Shown here piece after piece: positions 6,729-15,184 of a stretch of DNA of 33,650 bases (positions within the stretch are counted from its first letter, which is position 1; each line of letters opens with the position of its first letter). The notes beneath the pieces were generated by a model that was not told the DNA's origin, did no database searches, and saw only the letters and a program-made list of their open reading frames with translations. Origin of the DNA: a virus. Made by a program: the position numbers and the translations under genes. Location of the stretch: IMG/VR virus record IMGVR_UViG_3300007511_000075, positions 1 to 33,650 of that record. One strand, given 5' to 3'.

Positions 6729-7763
6729 ATGGCAGAAACCACGGTAACTCTAGGTGCTGGTTGGACTCAATTAGCCACAGAGGCAGTATATAATCGCCAG
6801 CTACTGGCGCGTGCACTTCCTGAATTACTACACCAACAATTTGGACAAACTAAGACTTTGCCAAATCGGAGTGGTAAATCAATGTTATTCCGTAGATATG
6901 AAAGCCTTGACCAGGTGACCACACCTCTTTCTGAGGGTGTTACTCCGGATGGCACAGCGCTATCTAAAACAGATCTCGCTGCAACCATTAACCAGTATGG
7001 TAACTTTGTTACAGTGACTGACATGGTTGACCTTACCCATGTTGATCCAGTGATTAGCGAAACCGTTAGCCTTATGGGCGAGAATATGGGCGAAACCATT
7101 GACTCTATTCATAGAGATATTCTATGTGGCGGAACTAATTTTGGCGGGATGACAGGAGATGGGGAAGTTACAGCGTCAACAGGCCCAGACGAGGCTATTG
7201 CTGGCCATATCCATCCAGTGGGGTTAGACTGGGCAATTAGATTGCTCGATTCAGCTAACGCTAAGCACTTCACCCCAATGGTTGCCGGTACTAACAAAAT
7301 TGGTACTGCTCCAATTGCGAAGTCTTACTGGGCTATTATCCATCCAGATATGGTTCACGACTTCTATAACGATGCCGACTTTAATGTTGGTACTGACTTT
7401 ATCCCGGTAGAGCGCTACGCGGCTCACACTGGTGCAATGTCAAATGAGATCGGTAAATACCGTAACATTCGTTTCATTACTTCAACAAACGCAAAAGTAA
7501 GCGCCGGTTCATCATCTGAAGCAACTGTTGGCTACAAGCAAACAGATAACCTTAATGATGTTTATTCTGTTCTTATTTTTGCTCGTGACGCTTATGGCAT
7601 CATCCCTCTACAGGGTGGGGCTACTAAGACTATAATTCACCGCGCTGGTGGGCCAACTGACCCATTGAACCAACGCAACACTATTGGCTGGAAAGCCGCA
7701 ACCACTGCTAAGATTCTAAACGACGCTTGGATGTGTCGCCTAGAGTGTGCGGTGAAGGCATAG
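6729..7763 (+). CDS. Major capsid protein, N4-gp56 family
   Basis: This 344-aa protein builds the icosahedral shell. The N-terminal AVYNRQLLARALPELLHQQFG, the spacing to GKSMLFRRYESLDQVTTPLSEGVTPDG, and the following INQYGNFVTVTDMVDL (around residue 89) are the pattern I recognise from the N4-gp56 major capsid family. Length is slightly below that of coliphage N4 gp56. The E-loop/P-domain region is followed by GYKQTDNLNDVYSVLIFARDAYG and a C-terminal WKAATTAKILNDAWMCRLE, also typical. AGGAG (6715-6719) overlaps the scaffold stop. The gene is followed by a 121-nt hairpin-rich gap, consistent with strong expression and RNA processing. Confidence 0.88.
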   Translation: MAETTVTLGAGWTQLATEAVYNRQLLARALPELLHQQFGQTKTLPNRSGKSMLFRRYESLDQVTTPLSEGVTPDGTALSKTDLAATINQYGNFVTVTDMVDLTHVDPVISETVSLMGENMGETIDSIHRDILCGGTNFGGMTGDGEVTASTGPDEAIAGHIHPVGLDWAIRLLDSANAKHFTPMVAGTNKIGTAPIAKSYWAIIHPDMVHDFYNDADFNVGTDFIPVERYAAHTGAMSNEIGKYRNIRFITSTNAKVSAGSSSEATVGYKQTDNLNDVYSVLIFARDAYGIIPLQGGATKTIIHRAGGPTDPLNQRNTIGWKAATTAKILNDAWMCRLECAVKA

Positions 7764-7777
7764 CCAATACAGGTATT

Positions 7778-7803
7778 ATCTATTAGCCGATATGCTGATA
7801 GAT
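7778..7803 (+). other. Ten-bp stem-loop downstream of the capsid gene
   Basis: ATCTATTAGC (7778-7787) pairs with GCTGATAGAT (7794-7803) around a CGATAT loop, with one U-G pair. It begins 15 nt after the capsid stop. No U-tract follows, so intrinsic termination is unlikely. An RNA 3'-end stabiliser or RNase III-type processing site is a reasonable guess. Confidence 0.5.
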
Positions 7804-7811
7804 GAAATCTC

Positions 7812-7837
7812 GAGCGCTTCATTTATTTGGGGCGCTC
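7812..7837 (+). other. Second stem-loop downstream of the capsid gene
   Basis: GAGCGC (7812-7817) and GCGCTC (7832-7837) form a 6-bp GC-rich stem with a 14-nt AU-rich loop. An alternative pairing of TGGGG (7828-7832) with CCCCA a few bases later would compete. The two hairpins (7778 and 7812) in series resemble the capsid-distal processing or partial-termination regions of other podoviruses, though no U-run is present. Confidence 0.4.
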
Positions 7838-7849
7838 ACCCCCAATAAT

Positions 7850-7878
7850 CAACCCGCCGTGGGGCGCAAACCCAGGAG
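7850..7878 (+). promoter_or_regulatory. GC-rich leader element, copy 2 (before the 7885 gene)
   Basis: This is the second copy of the leader seen at 6033-6064: CAACCCG, CCGTGGGGCG, CAAA, CCCAGGAG. It contains a CGCC/GGCG hairpin just before the Shine-Dalgarno of the 7885 gene. Confidence 0.4.
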
Positions 7879-7884
7879 AATCAC

Positions 7885-8292
7885 ATGACACAAGAAACAC
7901 GAGAAGAGCGAGAGGCCCGACTTAAGGGCGCTCCATTAAGTGAAACTAAATCTGAGGCTAAAGAGGCCTCGGGCGAGAATCCTGAGCCGGGCAAAGATGG
8001 ACACAAATGCATAATGCCAGATGGTCGATACAATCCAAAGTGGAAATGTATTATGATTTCAGCTAACGACAGCACCCCTGACAGGGTCTATGCTCAGAGC
8101 CATGACGGCTCAAGGAGTGTAAAGGTTGGCGTGTGGGTTGATGTTCCGCCAGAGGTTGCAACTGCATTGACAGGTGCTGGTCATGACGAGACATCCACCG
8201 ACAACACTAAAGCTCTTGGGGGGCCTCATCAGGCCAAGACTGTTGTTAGAAGAGTGCAAAGATTCAGTGTGTCTGTGAGGGATTCTGCCTAA
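7885..8292 (+). CDS. Hypothetical 135-aa protein after the capsid gene
   Basis: The ATG at 7885 is preceded by AGGAG (7874-7878). The first 45 residues are charged and likely disordered (TREEREARLKGAPLSETKSE). The remainder is predicted beta-rich, including DRVYAQSHDGSRSVKVGVWVDVPPEVATAL (given in pieces: DRVYAQSHDG, then SVKVGVWVDVPPE, about residues 70-95) and a basic C-terminal strand VVRRVQRFSVSVRDSA. It lies between capsid and tailspike. A head decoration, head-completion or neck protein fits this position, but no family is recognised. It has no signal peptide, Cys pairs or enzyme motif. Confidence 0.65.
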   Translation: MTQETREEREARLKGAPLSETKSEAKEASGENPEPGKDGHKCIMPDGRYNPKWKCIMISANDSTPDRVYAQSHDGSRSVKVGVWVDVPPEVATALTGAGHDETSTDNTKALGGPHQAKTVVRRVQRFSVSVRDSA

Positions 8293-8304
8293 AGAAGGGC
8301 AGAA

Positions 8305-11300
8305 ATGTTTAAGAAGATACTATTATCGGTACTACTACTGGTCTTACCAATAGCTGTGTGTGGTGCGTATTATCCGCACTATATAGACACCGTACAAAAC
8401 ATTAGAGGCGACGCTGTTGCTGGTGCGACAATAACTGTCTATTTGGCGGGCACAACCGACCTAGCAACCCTGTATAACAGCGGGAGCCAAACTAAAGGTG
8501 TTAAAACCAACCCCATCCTGTCGGCCACTAATGGCCAATTTGATTTCTATATAAATGCCGGTATTTATGATATAGCGGTGTCCCGTCCAGGAGTTGTTGA
8601 TTATACTCTTGAGGATGTAACTATATCATACCTCGTCAGTCCCAGCAGCACATATAATATTTTAGACTTTGGCGCTATAGCTGATGATGGTATAGATGAC
8701 TCTGCAGCGATTCAAGCGGCGATAGACGCTTGTGGGGCAGCGGGTGGGGGGGAAGTTTATATTCCGGCCGGTACATTCCTTATCTCAAGTACAATAAATA
8801 TAATGGTTAGCAATATAACCCTTTCAGGTGAAGGGGCTGGTGCGTCTATTATTGACGATTTTGAAGGGGTTGGGGGGTTAGGCGATAATCCTCTTATAGA
8901 GATAGGCGAAATCAACGCCGGCTCTTATGTAGAAAATATTTCATTTAGAGACATAACTTTTACTAACGGCATTCCTCAAGTTAACTGGGTTTCAAACGTT
9001 AACAAATTAAGGAGCTGCATCACTGCCGCATATGTAAAAGATATAACGATAGAGAAATGTGAGTTTGTCGACATTCAGGGGGTCTCTGGATTTAAGATAG
9101 AAGATTGCATGAATGTGTATGTCCAGGATACCCTTTTCCAAAATATGGGATATTCAGGCATGGCTGTGTATTGTGACAATAAAAACGTCTTTGTAGACAA
9201 TTGTGTATTTGACACTAATACCGTAACCGAGTTTGAAGGGACCGCTGTATATCTACTTCTGAGTGGGCATGACGAACAAAACGACCCAGATGACGTGGAT
9301 TATGTTGAAAATTACTGGATTACAAATAATGTATTCAAGAATAACCCTCTTTGGGAAGGTATTGACATTCACGGTGGCAAGAATGTTCATATATTAAATA
9401 ACGTAATAGAGAATTGTCAAACAGGCATTATGGCTCAATTGGGAGCTAGAGACTATGTTACGAACCAAATAATGGAAAACATTTTTATAGAGGGCAACAT
9501 AATTGATGTAACCGGAAACGCTTCCCTATCTGAAGGAATAGAATATGAAGCTAGGGGTATAATCACTGGCGGAGATGCTGTCAATTTGACAGTTTTCCCA
9601 CACGGGGCAAAAAATATTGTAGTGTCTGGTAATACTATTATAGGTGGCGGAGATACTGAGCTCGGTGATCATGATAATGTAGTGTCTTATGGGGCGATCA
9701 CAATGCGATATTGCGATGGCGGTGTAGTGTCTGATAACATAATGAAAGACTCACAGGCGTGCGGTGTTTATGTAAGGGAGGTAGGCCCACTCATCGTTTC
9801 AGGCAACACGATAGCTGATATTGTTGCAGGAGAAGAGGACACAGTTTGGGCGTTTTACCTTAACGCAACAGACCTCAATCATCATGGAACCATAAGAAAT
9901 AATTTAATTGATGATAGTGATGAGGCTATTAATTCAGCTGCTTCTGGCTACGTTTATGTATCAAGCGGTGATAATATTAACGATGGATATAAAGTACAAG
10001 ATAATAAAGTGGTTGGTGTTATTAGTGAACATTATTACAGCGCTTACGCCACGAGGCTTATATCTTCAACAACCTATAATGTAATGGACTTCGCGACAAT
10101 AGACAACACTGGAGTTGTGCCATGCACTGAGGCGATGAACGCAGCTATAGCTGAGATTATATCTTTTGCTGGGGTGCATAACGGTGTTGATATTATAATC
10201 CCACCAGGTCATTATCGAGTCGACGGTGTTGGTATAAAAGTTGAGAACGTAGACCCATCTAATCCGCATGTCTTTATAGACGCAACCGGCGCTGAGTTTA
10301 TACGATACGAGGACTCAGATCCAGGAGTGTCGTCAAGAATGCCTGTGTTTACTATAGGTAAGGCTGGGTATTATTATGCTAGAAACATTACTCTTATCGG
10401 CGGGTATTACCGATATTACAGTACTGCGAACCATCAGATAGATGATGATAATGAATACACAACACAGTGGGGCTCGTATGGGTCTGACTGTCTTAGGTTG
10501 ATTAATCTAACGCACGGCTATATAGAAAACGTTGAGTGTTATGGTGGCTACACTGGCATACTTATGGCGGCGTGGCATGGTGACGACGATGTAGCTTTTG
10601 GTACAGGGACAATAAGTAGAACGGGTGACTATGAATTAGAGTTAACAGATACTGGGGTATATTCCTTCTGGGAAAGGTTAGGCAATGGTGATGTTATAGA
10701 ATTTCATCAACTAGCTATGGCCTCAGGCCATGAAGGTGACAATGAGTGGGATGATTTTATTTGTAGCGAAACAACAAACGCGCTAACTGTTGAGAGTGTA
10801 AGCAATGGCGTTGTAACACTAAGCACAGTGGATTCAATGTCTGCATTTGACACAAATAAGATCACCGAGGTTTATTGGGCTAAAGCACCAGCCTCGGGTT
10901 TTGGTAATGCCTATAACACAATTATTTCACCAAGGGTGGTTGATTGCAGAAATGGCATAAGACTCCTCCCAAACACATCGAGTGGTTGGGTTAATGAAAA
11001 TAATTTCGACGGTGGGTCTATAGCATATTCAGGCTCAACGCATGGGAACTACCCTGATTACGATGATGCAGGTAGAGCTCTCTACCTTTCACCAGACAAC
11101 AGGTGTGGATGGACAATAAACAACAACCGTTTCCATGATATTAGTATTGAATCAAATAGGCCAAATGTTGATGGCCCTGCCGCAATAAGAGAGTGTGGCT
11201 CATTTGGCACGGCTGACGCGGTGTCTGGAAATTTCTATATAAACAACAGGTACGAGGGAATGACCAACGGCGACACTGAATTATTGGATTTCGGGCCAAC

Positions 11301-12111
11301 CATAGATAATAATATTCGCCCTGGCAATAAAAGTGCTCACTCTATGACGCTAAAAGGCGTGCATGGCATATACAACCTGCATGATTTAGCCGCCGAGAGC
11401 GAGATTATAGGTGGCGTTGGCCTACCGTTTTCTGGTTCGCATTTAGAGCTTAAGGATTATAAAAGGTTTTCTGGCGGTACGCAGTTAAGCGCCGCAGTAT
11501 GGGGGGACCAGACGCGAACTATATTTGAAGTTGATAACAGGTCAACGATATGGTCGCCATCTATAGCGGCTCGTGGCTTTAACGGATTCCAGACAGGGGT
11601 AGAGCTTTATGGCGGCGGGCTTATTTGGATGAGCCCTATTCACACAGACCCTGACAATATCGAAGACGGCCTAATATCGGCCGTAGATCACAGGTTTGGG
11701 GAATCCTCCGGAAACGATGCTGACGATGCTGACGAGGGTTCATCCGGCTACATGTTCTACAGTGGCACAACTGAAGCTCTTAGATTTAACGATGGCGATG
11801 AGTGGAACTCTACTCTCTCTACGCGAAACAAACTAATCACAGACGAGGGCGCACTATATGATTTAGACACCACTGGCTACGGGTTAATTGTATGTGATCC
11901 TACGGATAATCTTGTGGTGGTAAGCACTGTTGGTCACGAAGATGGCCGAGTCTTACAGTTACTGAATATCTCAGATTCATACATAGTAACGCTTGCTAAC
12001 AATCAAGTCGAGTTTGAACTTGGTGGTGATGTGATTTTAGATCAATATGACACTGTGAGCCTTATCAGCTATGACGGTGTATGGTATAAGCTCAGCAATG
12101 AAACTAATTAA
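8305..12111 (+). CDS. Tailspike with signal peptide and two pectate-lyase-like beta-helices
   Basis: This is a 1268-aa protein. Residues 1-20 form an unexpected Sec-type signal peptide (FKK, then ILLSVLLLVLPIAV). Residues about 22-110 form a beta-rich head-binding-like module (IRGDAVAGATITVYLAGTTD). A first Pectate_lyase_3-like start occurs at about 115 (YNILDFGAIADDGIDDSAAI) and leads into long Asn-rich beta-helix rungs. A second equivalent start occurs near 590 (YNVMDFATIDNTG). The last 60 residues (VVVSTVGHEDGRVLQLLN, DTVSLISYDGVWYKLSN) resemble the C-terminal tip of phage tail fibres. It likely binds and cleaves a host surface glycan. Catalytic residues cannot be assigned by eye. Its location between capsid-associated gene and tail adaptor is unusual but seen in podoviruses. 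Confidence 0.82.
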   Translation: MFKKILLSVLLLVLPIAVCGAYYPHYIDTVQNIRGDAVAGATITVYLAGTTDLATLYNSGSQTKGVKTNPILSATNGQFDFYINAGIYDIAVSRPGVVDYTLEDVTISYLVSPSSTYNILDFGAIADDGIDDSAAIQAAIDACGAAGGGEVYIPAGTFLISSTINIMVSNITLSGEGAGASIIDDFEGVGGLGDNPLIEIGEINAGSYVENISFRDITFTNGIPQVNWVSNVNKLRSCITAAYVKDITIEKCEFVDIQGVSGFKIEDCMNVYVQDTLFQNMGYSGMAVYCDNKNVFVDNCVFDTNTVTEFEGTAVYLLLSGHDEQNDPDDVDYVENYWITNNVFKNNPLWEGIDIHGGKNVHILNNVIENCQTGIMAQLGARDYVTNQIMENIFIEGNIIDVTGNASLSEGIEYEARGIITGGDAVNLTVFPHGAKNIVVSGNTIIGGGDTELGDHDNVVSYGAITMRYCDGGVVSDNIMKDSQACGVYVREVGPLIVSGNTIADIVAGEEDTVWAFYLNATDLNHHGTIRNNLIDDSDEAINSAASGYVYVSSGDNINDGYKVQDNKVVGVISEHYYSAYATRLISSTTYNVMDFATIDNTGVVPCTEAMNAAIAEIISFAGVHNGVDIIIPPGHYRVDGVGIKVENVDPSNPHVFIDATGAEFIRYEDSDPGVSSRMPVFTIGKAGYYYARNITLIGGYYRYYSTANHQIDDDNEYTTQWGSYGSDCLRLINLTHGYIENVECYGGYTGILMAAWHGDDDVAFGTGTISRTGDYELELTDTGVYSFWERLGNGDVIEFHQLAMASGHEGDNEWDDFICSETTNALTVESVSNGVVTLSTVDSMSAFDTNKITEVYWAKAPASGFGNAYNTIISPRVVDCRNGIRLLPNTSSGWVNENNFDGGSIAYSGSTHGNYPDYDDAGRALYLSPDNRCGWTINNNRFHDISIESNRPNVDGPAAIRECGSFGTADAVSGNFYINNRYEGMTNGDTELLDFGPTIDNNIRPGNKSAHSMTLKGVHGIYNLHDLAAESEIIGGVGLPFSGSHLELKDYKRFSGGTQLSAAVWGDQTRTIFEVDNRSTIWSPSIAARGFNGFQTGVELYGGGLIWMSPIHTDPDNIEDGLISAVDHRFGESSGNDADDADEGSSGYMFYSGTTEALRFNDGDEWNSTLSTRNKLITDEGALYDLDTTGYGLIVCDPTDNLVVVSTVGHEDGRVLQLLNISDSYIVTLANNQVEFELGGDVILDQYDTVSLISYDGVWYKLSNETN

Positions 12112-12120
12112 GGAGCAATT

Positions 12121-12861
12121 ATGGGGATAATAGTTGAACAATCAATAGAGCCAAGAACGCTTCTTACGGCTGTTAGGCGTATACTTACAGCAAACGGGCA
12201 TCCAGAGCCAACCACGGTAGTTGGGGCTTCAGGGTCGGTACAGAAGGCTGTCCAGGCCGTCAATGACGCACAGGATGAGATCTATGCGCAGACCCAATGG
12301 CAGTGGCGCTTTAAGTGGTGGCCAATAGAGTTAACGGAGGGCGTTATGTGGTATCTAGTCCCAGGTGATTTTGGGGAGATGGCTGTTGATATACCATTTA
12401 AGGACGCGACATCTCAGATCGATGGAATTTCTTATCACGACCTATGTGATAAATATCCGCACATGAGACACTACCCGGCGGACTCTGGGATTGATTTAAG
12501 TTTAATTATAGACGCTACGAGCAGTACGGACTACCTGGGTTCACCAAAACTCTATACTGTGTGGGCTGGCCATCTCGGCCTTGTTCCGAGGCCAGACGCG
12601 GAGTATATAGATAAACAGTTAGGCTCTATTGTTGGCGGCTACTACAAGACAGCGCAGGATCTCTATGGGGACTCTGACGCTATTGATATGCCTAAGCCTA
12701 TGTGGCGAATACACCATAACTTAGCCAACGCGTACTATAAACAGTATATGGAGTTTAGTGACTGGCAAGCGACGGAGCAAAGGGCAATGGCTCAATTGCA
12801 GAAAGCTGTCACTATGGACAAGAAAACCACGCGTACCGTCAATAGGATGAGGGCGTTGTAA
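12121..12861 (+). CDS. Tail adaptor / tail tubular protein A-like
   Basis: This 246-aa protein immediately precedes the nozzle gene, the gp11-gp12 order of T7-like phages. The early region AVQAVNDAQDEIYAQTQW, followed by WRFKWWPIELTEG, matches the helix-plus-aromatic pattern of short-tail adaptor (gatekeeper) proteins. The mid part (VMWYLVPGDFGEM and KLYTVWAGHLGLVPRPD) is beta-rich. The C-terminal MWRIHHNLANAYYKQYMEFSDWQA is the long helix that packs on the portal in this family. AAGGAG at 12110-12115 with a 5-nt gap gives the ATG at 12121. The stop overlaps the next start (TAATG). Family assignment is by pattern and synteny. Confidence 0.65.
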   Translation: MGIIVEQSIEPRTLLTAVRRILTANGHPEPTTVVGASGSVQKAVQAVNDAQDEIYAQTQWQWRFKWWPIELTEGVMWYLVPGDFGEMAVDIPFKDATSQIDGISYHDLCDKYPHMRHYPADSGIDLSLIIDATSSTDYLGSPKLYTVWAGHLGLVPRPDAEYIDKQLGSIVGGYYKTAQDLYGDSDAIDMPKPMWRIHHNLANAYYKQYMEFSDWQATEQRAMAQLQKAVTMDKKTTRTVNRMRAL

Positions 12862-14660
12862 TGGGCTATGAAGAAAAAATACCGATCAGTGAGCCGTTAA
12901 ACTTTGGCGGGTTGGATACATATAGCACTCCAATAGCCATTGGTGATGAAAGCTCACCGGCTCTTAATAATGTAGATTTACACCCGTATGGCTCAGTGAG
13001 TAAACGCAAGGGATTTAGCAATATTGATGTAAGTGGGTTAACTGGCACAGGCAGCAGTGATGGTTTGTTTCACCTGAATAAACCGATAGATTCAGCGTCG
13101 TTTTTATATGCAGTGAAAAATGGTGTTTTTTATAGGCGTAAGTACGGGGCGGACTGGGCGGCTATGGATATAACAGAAACTACAGTTACGCCTGGGGCTA
13201 AATATCAAACCGCTATAGCTAGGTATCTTGTTGATCTTAATACCCTTGAAACTCCGTCAGACTTATCGGATGATACCGAGGTAGGTGAGGCGGTATATAT
13301 AGCTAACGGCGTAGACACCCCCTGGGTTGACTGGGGTGGCGAGCGTGGGTTTTCACCGCCAACAGACACTAAATTAAGAAACATGGTCTTTGGGGTTTAT
13401 GGTACAGAGGACGGAAATGGAGTTCCTAACGAAGATGGGATTAGAGGCATACCTAACGGTGCGGATAGTGGAGTTTATGGAGACGAAAATACTCCTTATG
13501 AAGCAAGGGATTGGGGGGACGATCCGCCAGAAGGGTTTATCCTTGCGGGCCAGGGCACAACAGAGAGATTAATAGCGTGGGGCTTTGACGAAGAGCCATC
13601 GCGTGTTGACTACTCTGAGCTTGGCGTACCATGGAACTTCCTAAAGAGCGGCATAAATGGAGTAGAGACTGGTGGTTTATTTAGCATTGAAGACAGTCCT
13701 TTAGACGGCGGGTTCTTTCACGCCATGCGCTCTGATGGTGACAGAGTGGTTGCCGTTCGTGAGCTTCTTGGGTACTTAATTGTATTCAAAGAAAGGCACA
13801 CCCTTGTATATACTGGTGATCTAGGGTCTACTTTTGGATTAGCACATAGCTATCCAGTTGGCTGTATTTCAGCTAAATCAATTATTCAGGTTGGCAATGA
13901 CCTGTTGTTTTGGTCTGAGGACGGGGTTCACTCTCTGTCGGCAGTACAAAGACATGGTGATCTAGCCCAAAATAAAATAGATAAAGATATTCGCGGGCTA
14001 ACTGAATCTTTAACTAAGAACACTATGACTGAAATTTGTGGCTACCATGATGCTGATAATGCTAGGGTTGTTTGGTTTGTACCAGAAAATGCAGCACCAG
14101 CCAACACGTCCGCGTTCGTGTTTTATTATGACGGTAAACCGCGATGGACTAGGTGGTCAGGCACTATGTGTGAATGCAGAGATGCAGTGAACGCCAATGT
14201 GGACGGGGCCTCTAAATCACAAGTGTATTTATTAATAAATGATGGGCGACTTGGGGTGGCTGACGGCAGTATAACAGACGATGACGCTCCTATCTCAGCT
14301 CACTATACAACTAAATGGCTTGATATTGGCGGCAGTGAGCTAAGAAAACGCCTGTTATGGTTGGATGTGTTTGCGGCTGACTCAGATAGTGATATATTAG
14401 AAATATCATTGGCCTGGGATTTTGTTGAGGAGTGGCGATCTGTCTTAGATGGCCTTGGCTCACTGGGTGAACATGTTCCCGGGGCATGGGATAGCGCTAT
14501 ATGGGACCAAGCGAAGTGGGACACAAACACGTCAACAATTAAAAGATATCAAGTTGAAGGCACTGGATACTTAATGAGATTAAAAATAAACGACGATAGC
14601 GAAAAAGGATTTCGTGTCGATGGGTGGAAACCGGAGATCAGACGAAAAGGACTACGATAA
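12861..14660 (+). CDS. Tail nozzle / tail tubular protein B-like
   Basis: This 599-aa protein overlaps the adaptor stop by one base. It is almost entirely beta-strand in character. The opening LNFGGLDTYSTP, followed by ALNNVDLHPYGSVSKRKGF, is the familiar beginning of phage nozzle-type beta-propeller proteins (also the gene 12-like group). Later features include YIANGVDTPWVDWGG (about residues 147-161), RVDYSELGVPWNF, LGYLIVFKERHTLVYTGDL and GNDLLFWSEDGVHSLSA, which match the repeated blades of that fold. The tail end contains a jelly-roll-like region (about 470-599). It would form the hexameric tube that contacts the adaptor and through which DNA leaves. The stop overlaps the GNAT-like start (TAATG). 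Confidence 0.75.
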   Translation: MGYEEKIPISEPLNFGGLDTYSTPIAIGDESSPALNNVDLHPYGSVSKRKGFSNIDVSGLTGTGSSDGLFHLNKPIDSASFLYAVKNGVFYRRKYGADWAAMDITETTVTPGAKYQTAIARYLVDLNTLETPSDLSDDTEVGEAVYIANGVDTPWVDWGGERGFSPPTDTKLRNMVFGVYGTEDGNGVPNEDGIRGIPNGADSGVYGDENTPYEARDWGDDPPEGFILAGQGTTERLIAWGFDEEPSRVDYSELGVPWNFLKSGINGVETGGLFSIEDSPLDGGFFHAMRSDGDRVVAVRELLGYLIVFKERHTLVYTGDLGSTFGLAHSYPVGCISAKSIIQVGNDLLFWSEDGVHSLSAVQRHGDLAQNKIDKDIRGLTESLTKNTMTEICGYHDADNARVVWFVPENAAPANTSAFVFYYDGKPRWTRWSGTMCECRDAVNANVDGASKSQVYLLINDGRLGVADGSITDDDAPISAHYTTKWLDIGGSELRKRLLWLDVFAADSDSDILEISLAWDFVEEWRSVLDGLGSLGEHVPGAWDSAIWDQAKWDTNTSTIKRYQVEGTGYLMRLKINDDSEKGFRVDGWKPEIRRKGLR

Positions 14661-15184
14661 TGAAGTGGAAGCTAGAAGAGATTAAGGATATGACAGCAAT
14701 ACAATACTACGAGCTCGCTAAGCACCACAGGCTCGTCCCTGACAGCCCTGATCACGCCGTGGCTAAATATCAACACTTAGAGAAGACAGCGGTAGCTATG
14801 AGGCTTACAGAGGGCAATGAAGAGCTGGCAATATTTATTATCTGTGATGTCCTTGAAGGCAACACGGCCACTATTGAAATGATTCCACACCCACAGCACT
14901 TCAGGGGTGGGTATAACGATAAACTTATTGAGGCTATGGAACCTATTTGGGGACAGGCCTTCAATACCTTGGGCGTTAGAAGGCTAACAGCTTTTATACC
15001 TGAGAGCCGCGGGCGCACAAAAAAAGCGCTAAAGGCTTGTGGGTTTAGACACGAAGGCAGAATTAGACAAATGATTAAATTTGAAAAGAAAAACCCAGAA
15101 GATATTTTCGTGCTTGGGTTACTCAAGGGTGAGCAGGCAATTCCAAAAACAGGTGAGACAAAAGATATGGACGGTGAGCAGTAA
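14660..15184 (+). CDS. GNAT-fold acetyltransferase-like protein
   Basis: The frame is open from 14624, but ATG 14660 shares a base with the nozzle stop (TAATG) and has AAAAGGA upstream. This gives 174 aa. The strand-helix pattern is GNAT-like: ELAIFIICDVLEGNTATIEMI (strands 4-5, split here as ELAIFIICDV and NTATIEMI), an HFRGGYNDKLIEAMEPI helix, then VRRLTAFIPESRGRTKKALKACGF and RIRQMIKFEKKNPEDIFVLG, the last matching RimJ/RimL-type C-termini. The R/Q-x-x-G-x-G/A acetyl-CoA loop is degenerate (FRGGYN). Phages with this gene order often carry a GNAT here; the substrate is unknown. A structural repurposing is possible. Confidence 0.65.
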   Translation: MKWKLEEIKDMTAIQYYELAKHHRLVPDSPDHAVAKYQHLEKTAVAMRLTEGNEELAIFIICDVLEGNTATIEMIPHPQHFRGGYNDKLIEAMEPIWGQAFNTLGVRRLTAFIPESRGRTKKALKACGFRHEGRIRQMIKFEKKNPEDIFVLGLLKGEQAIPKTGETKDMDGEQ

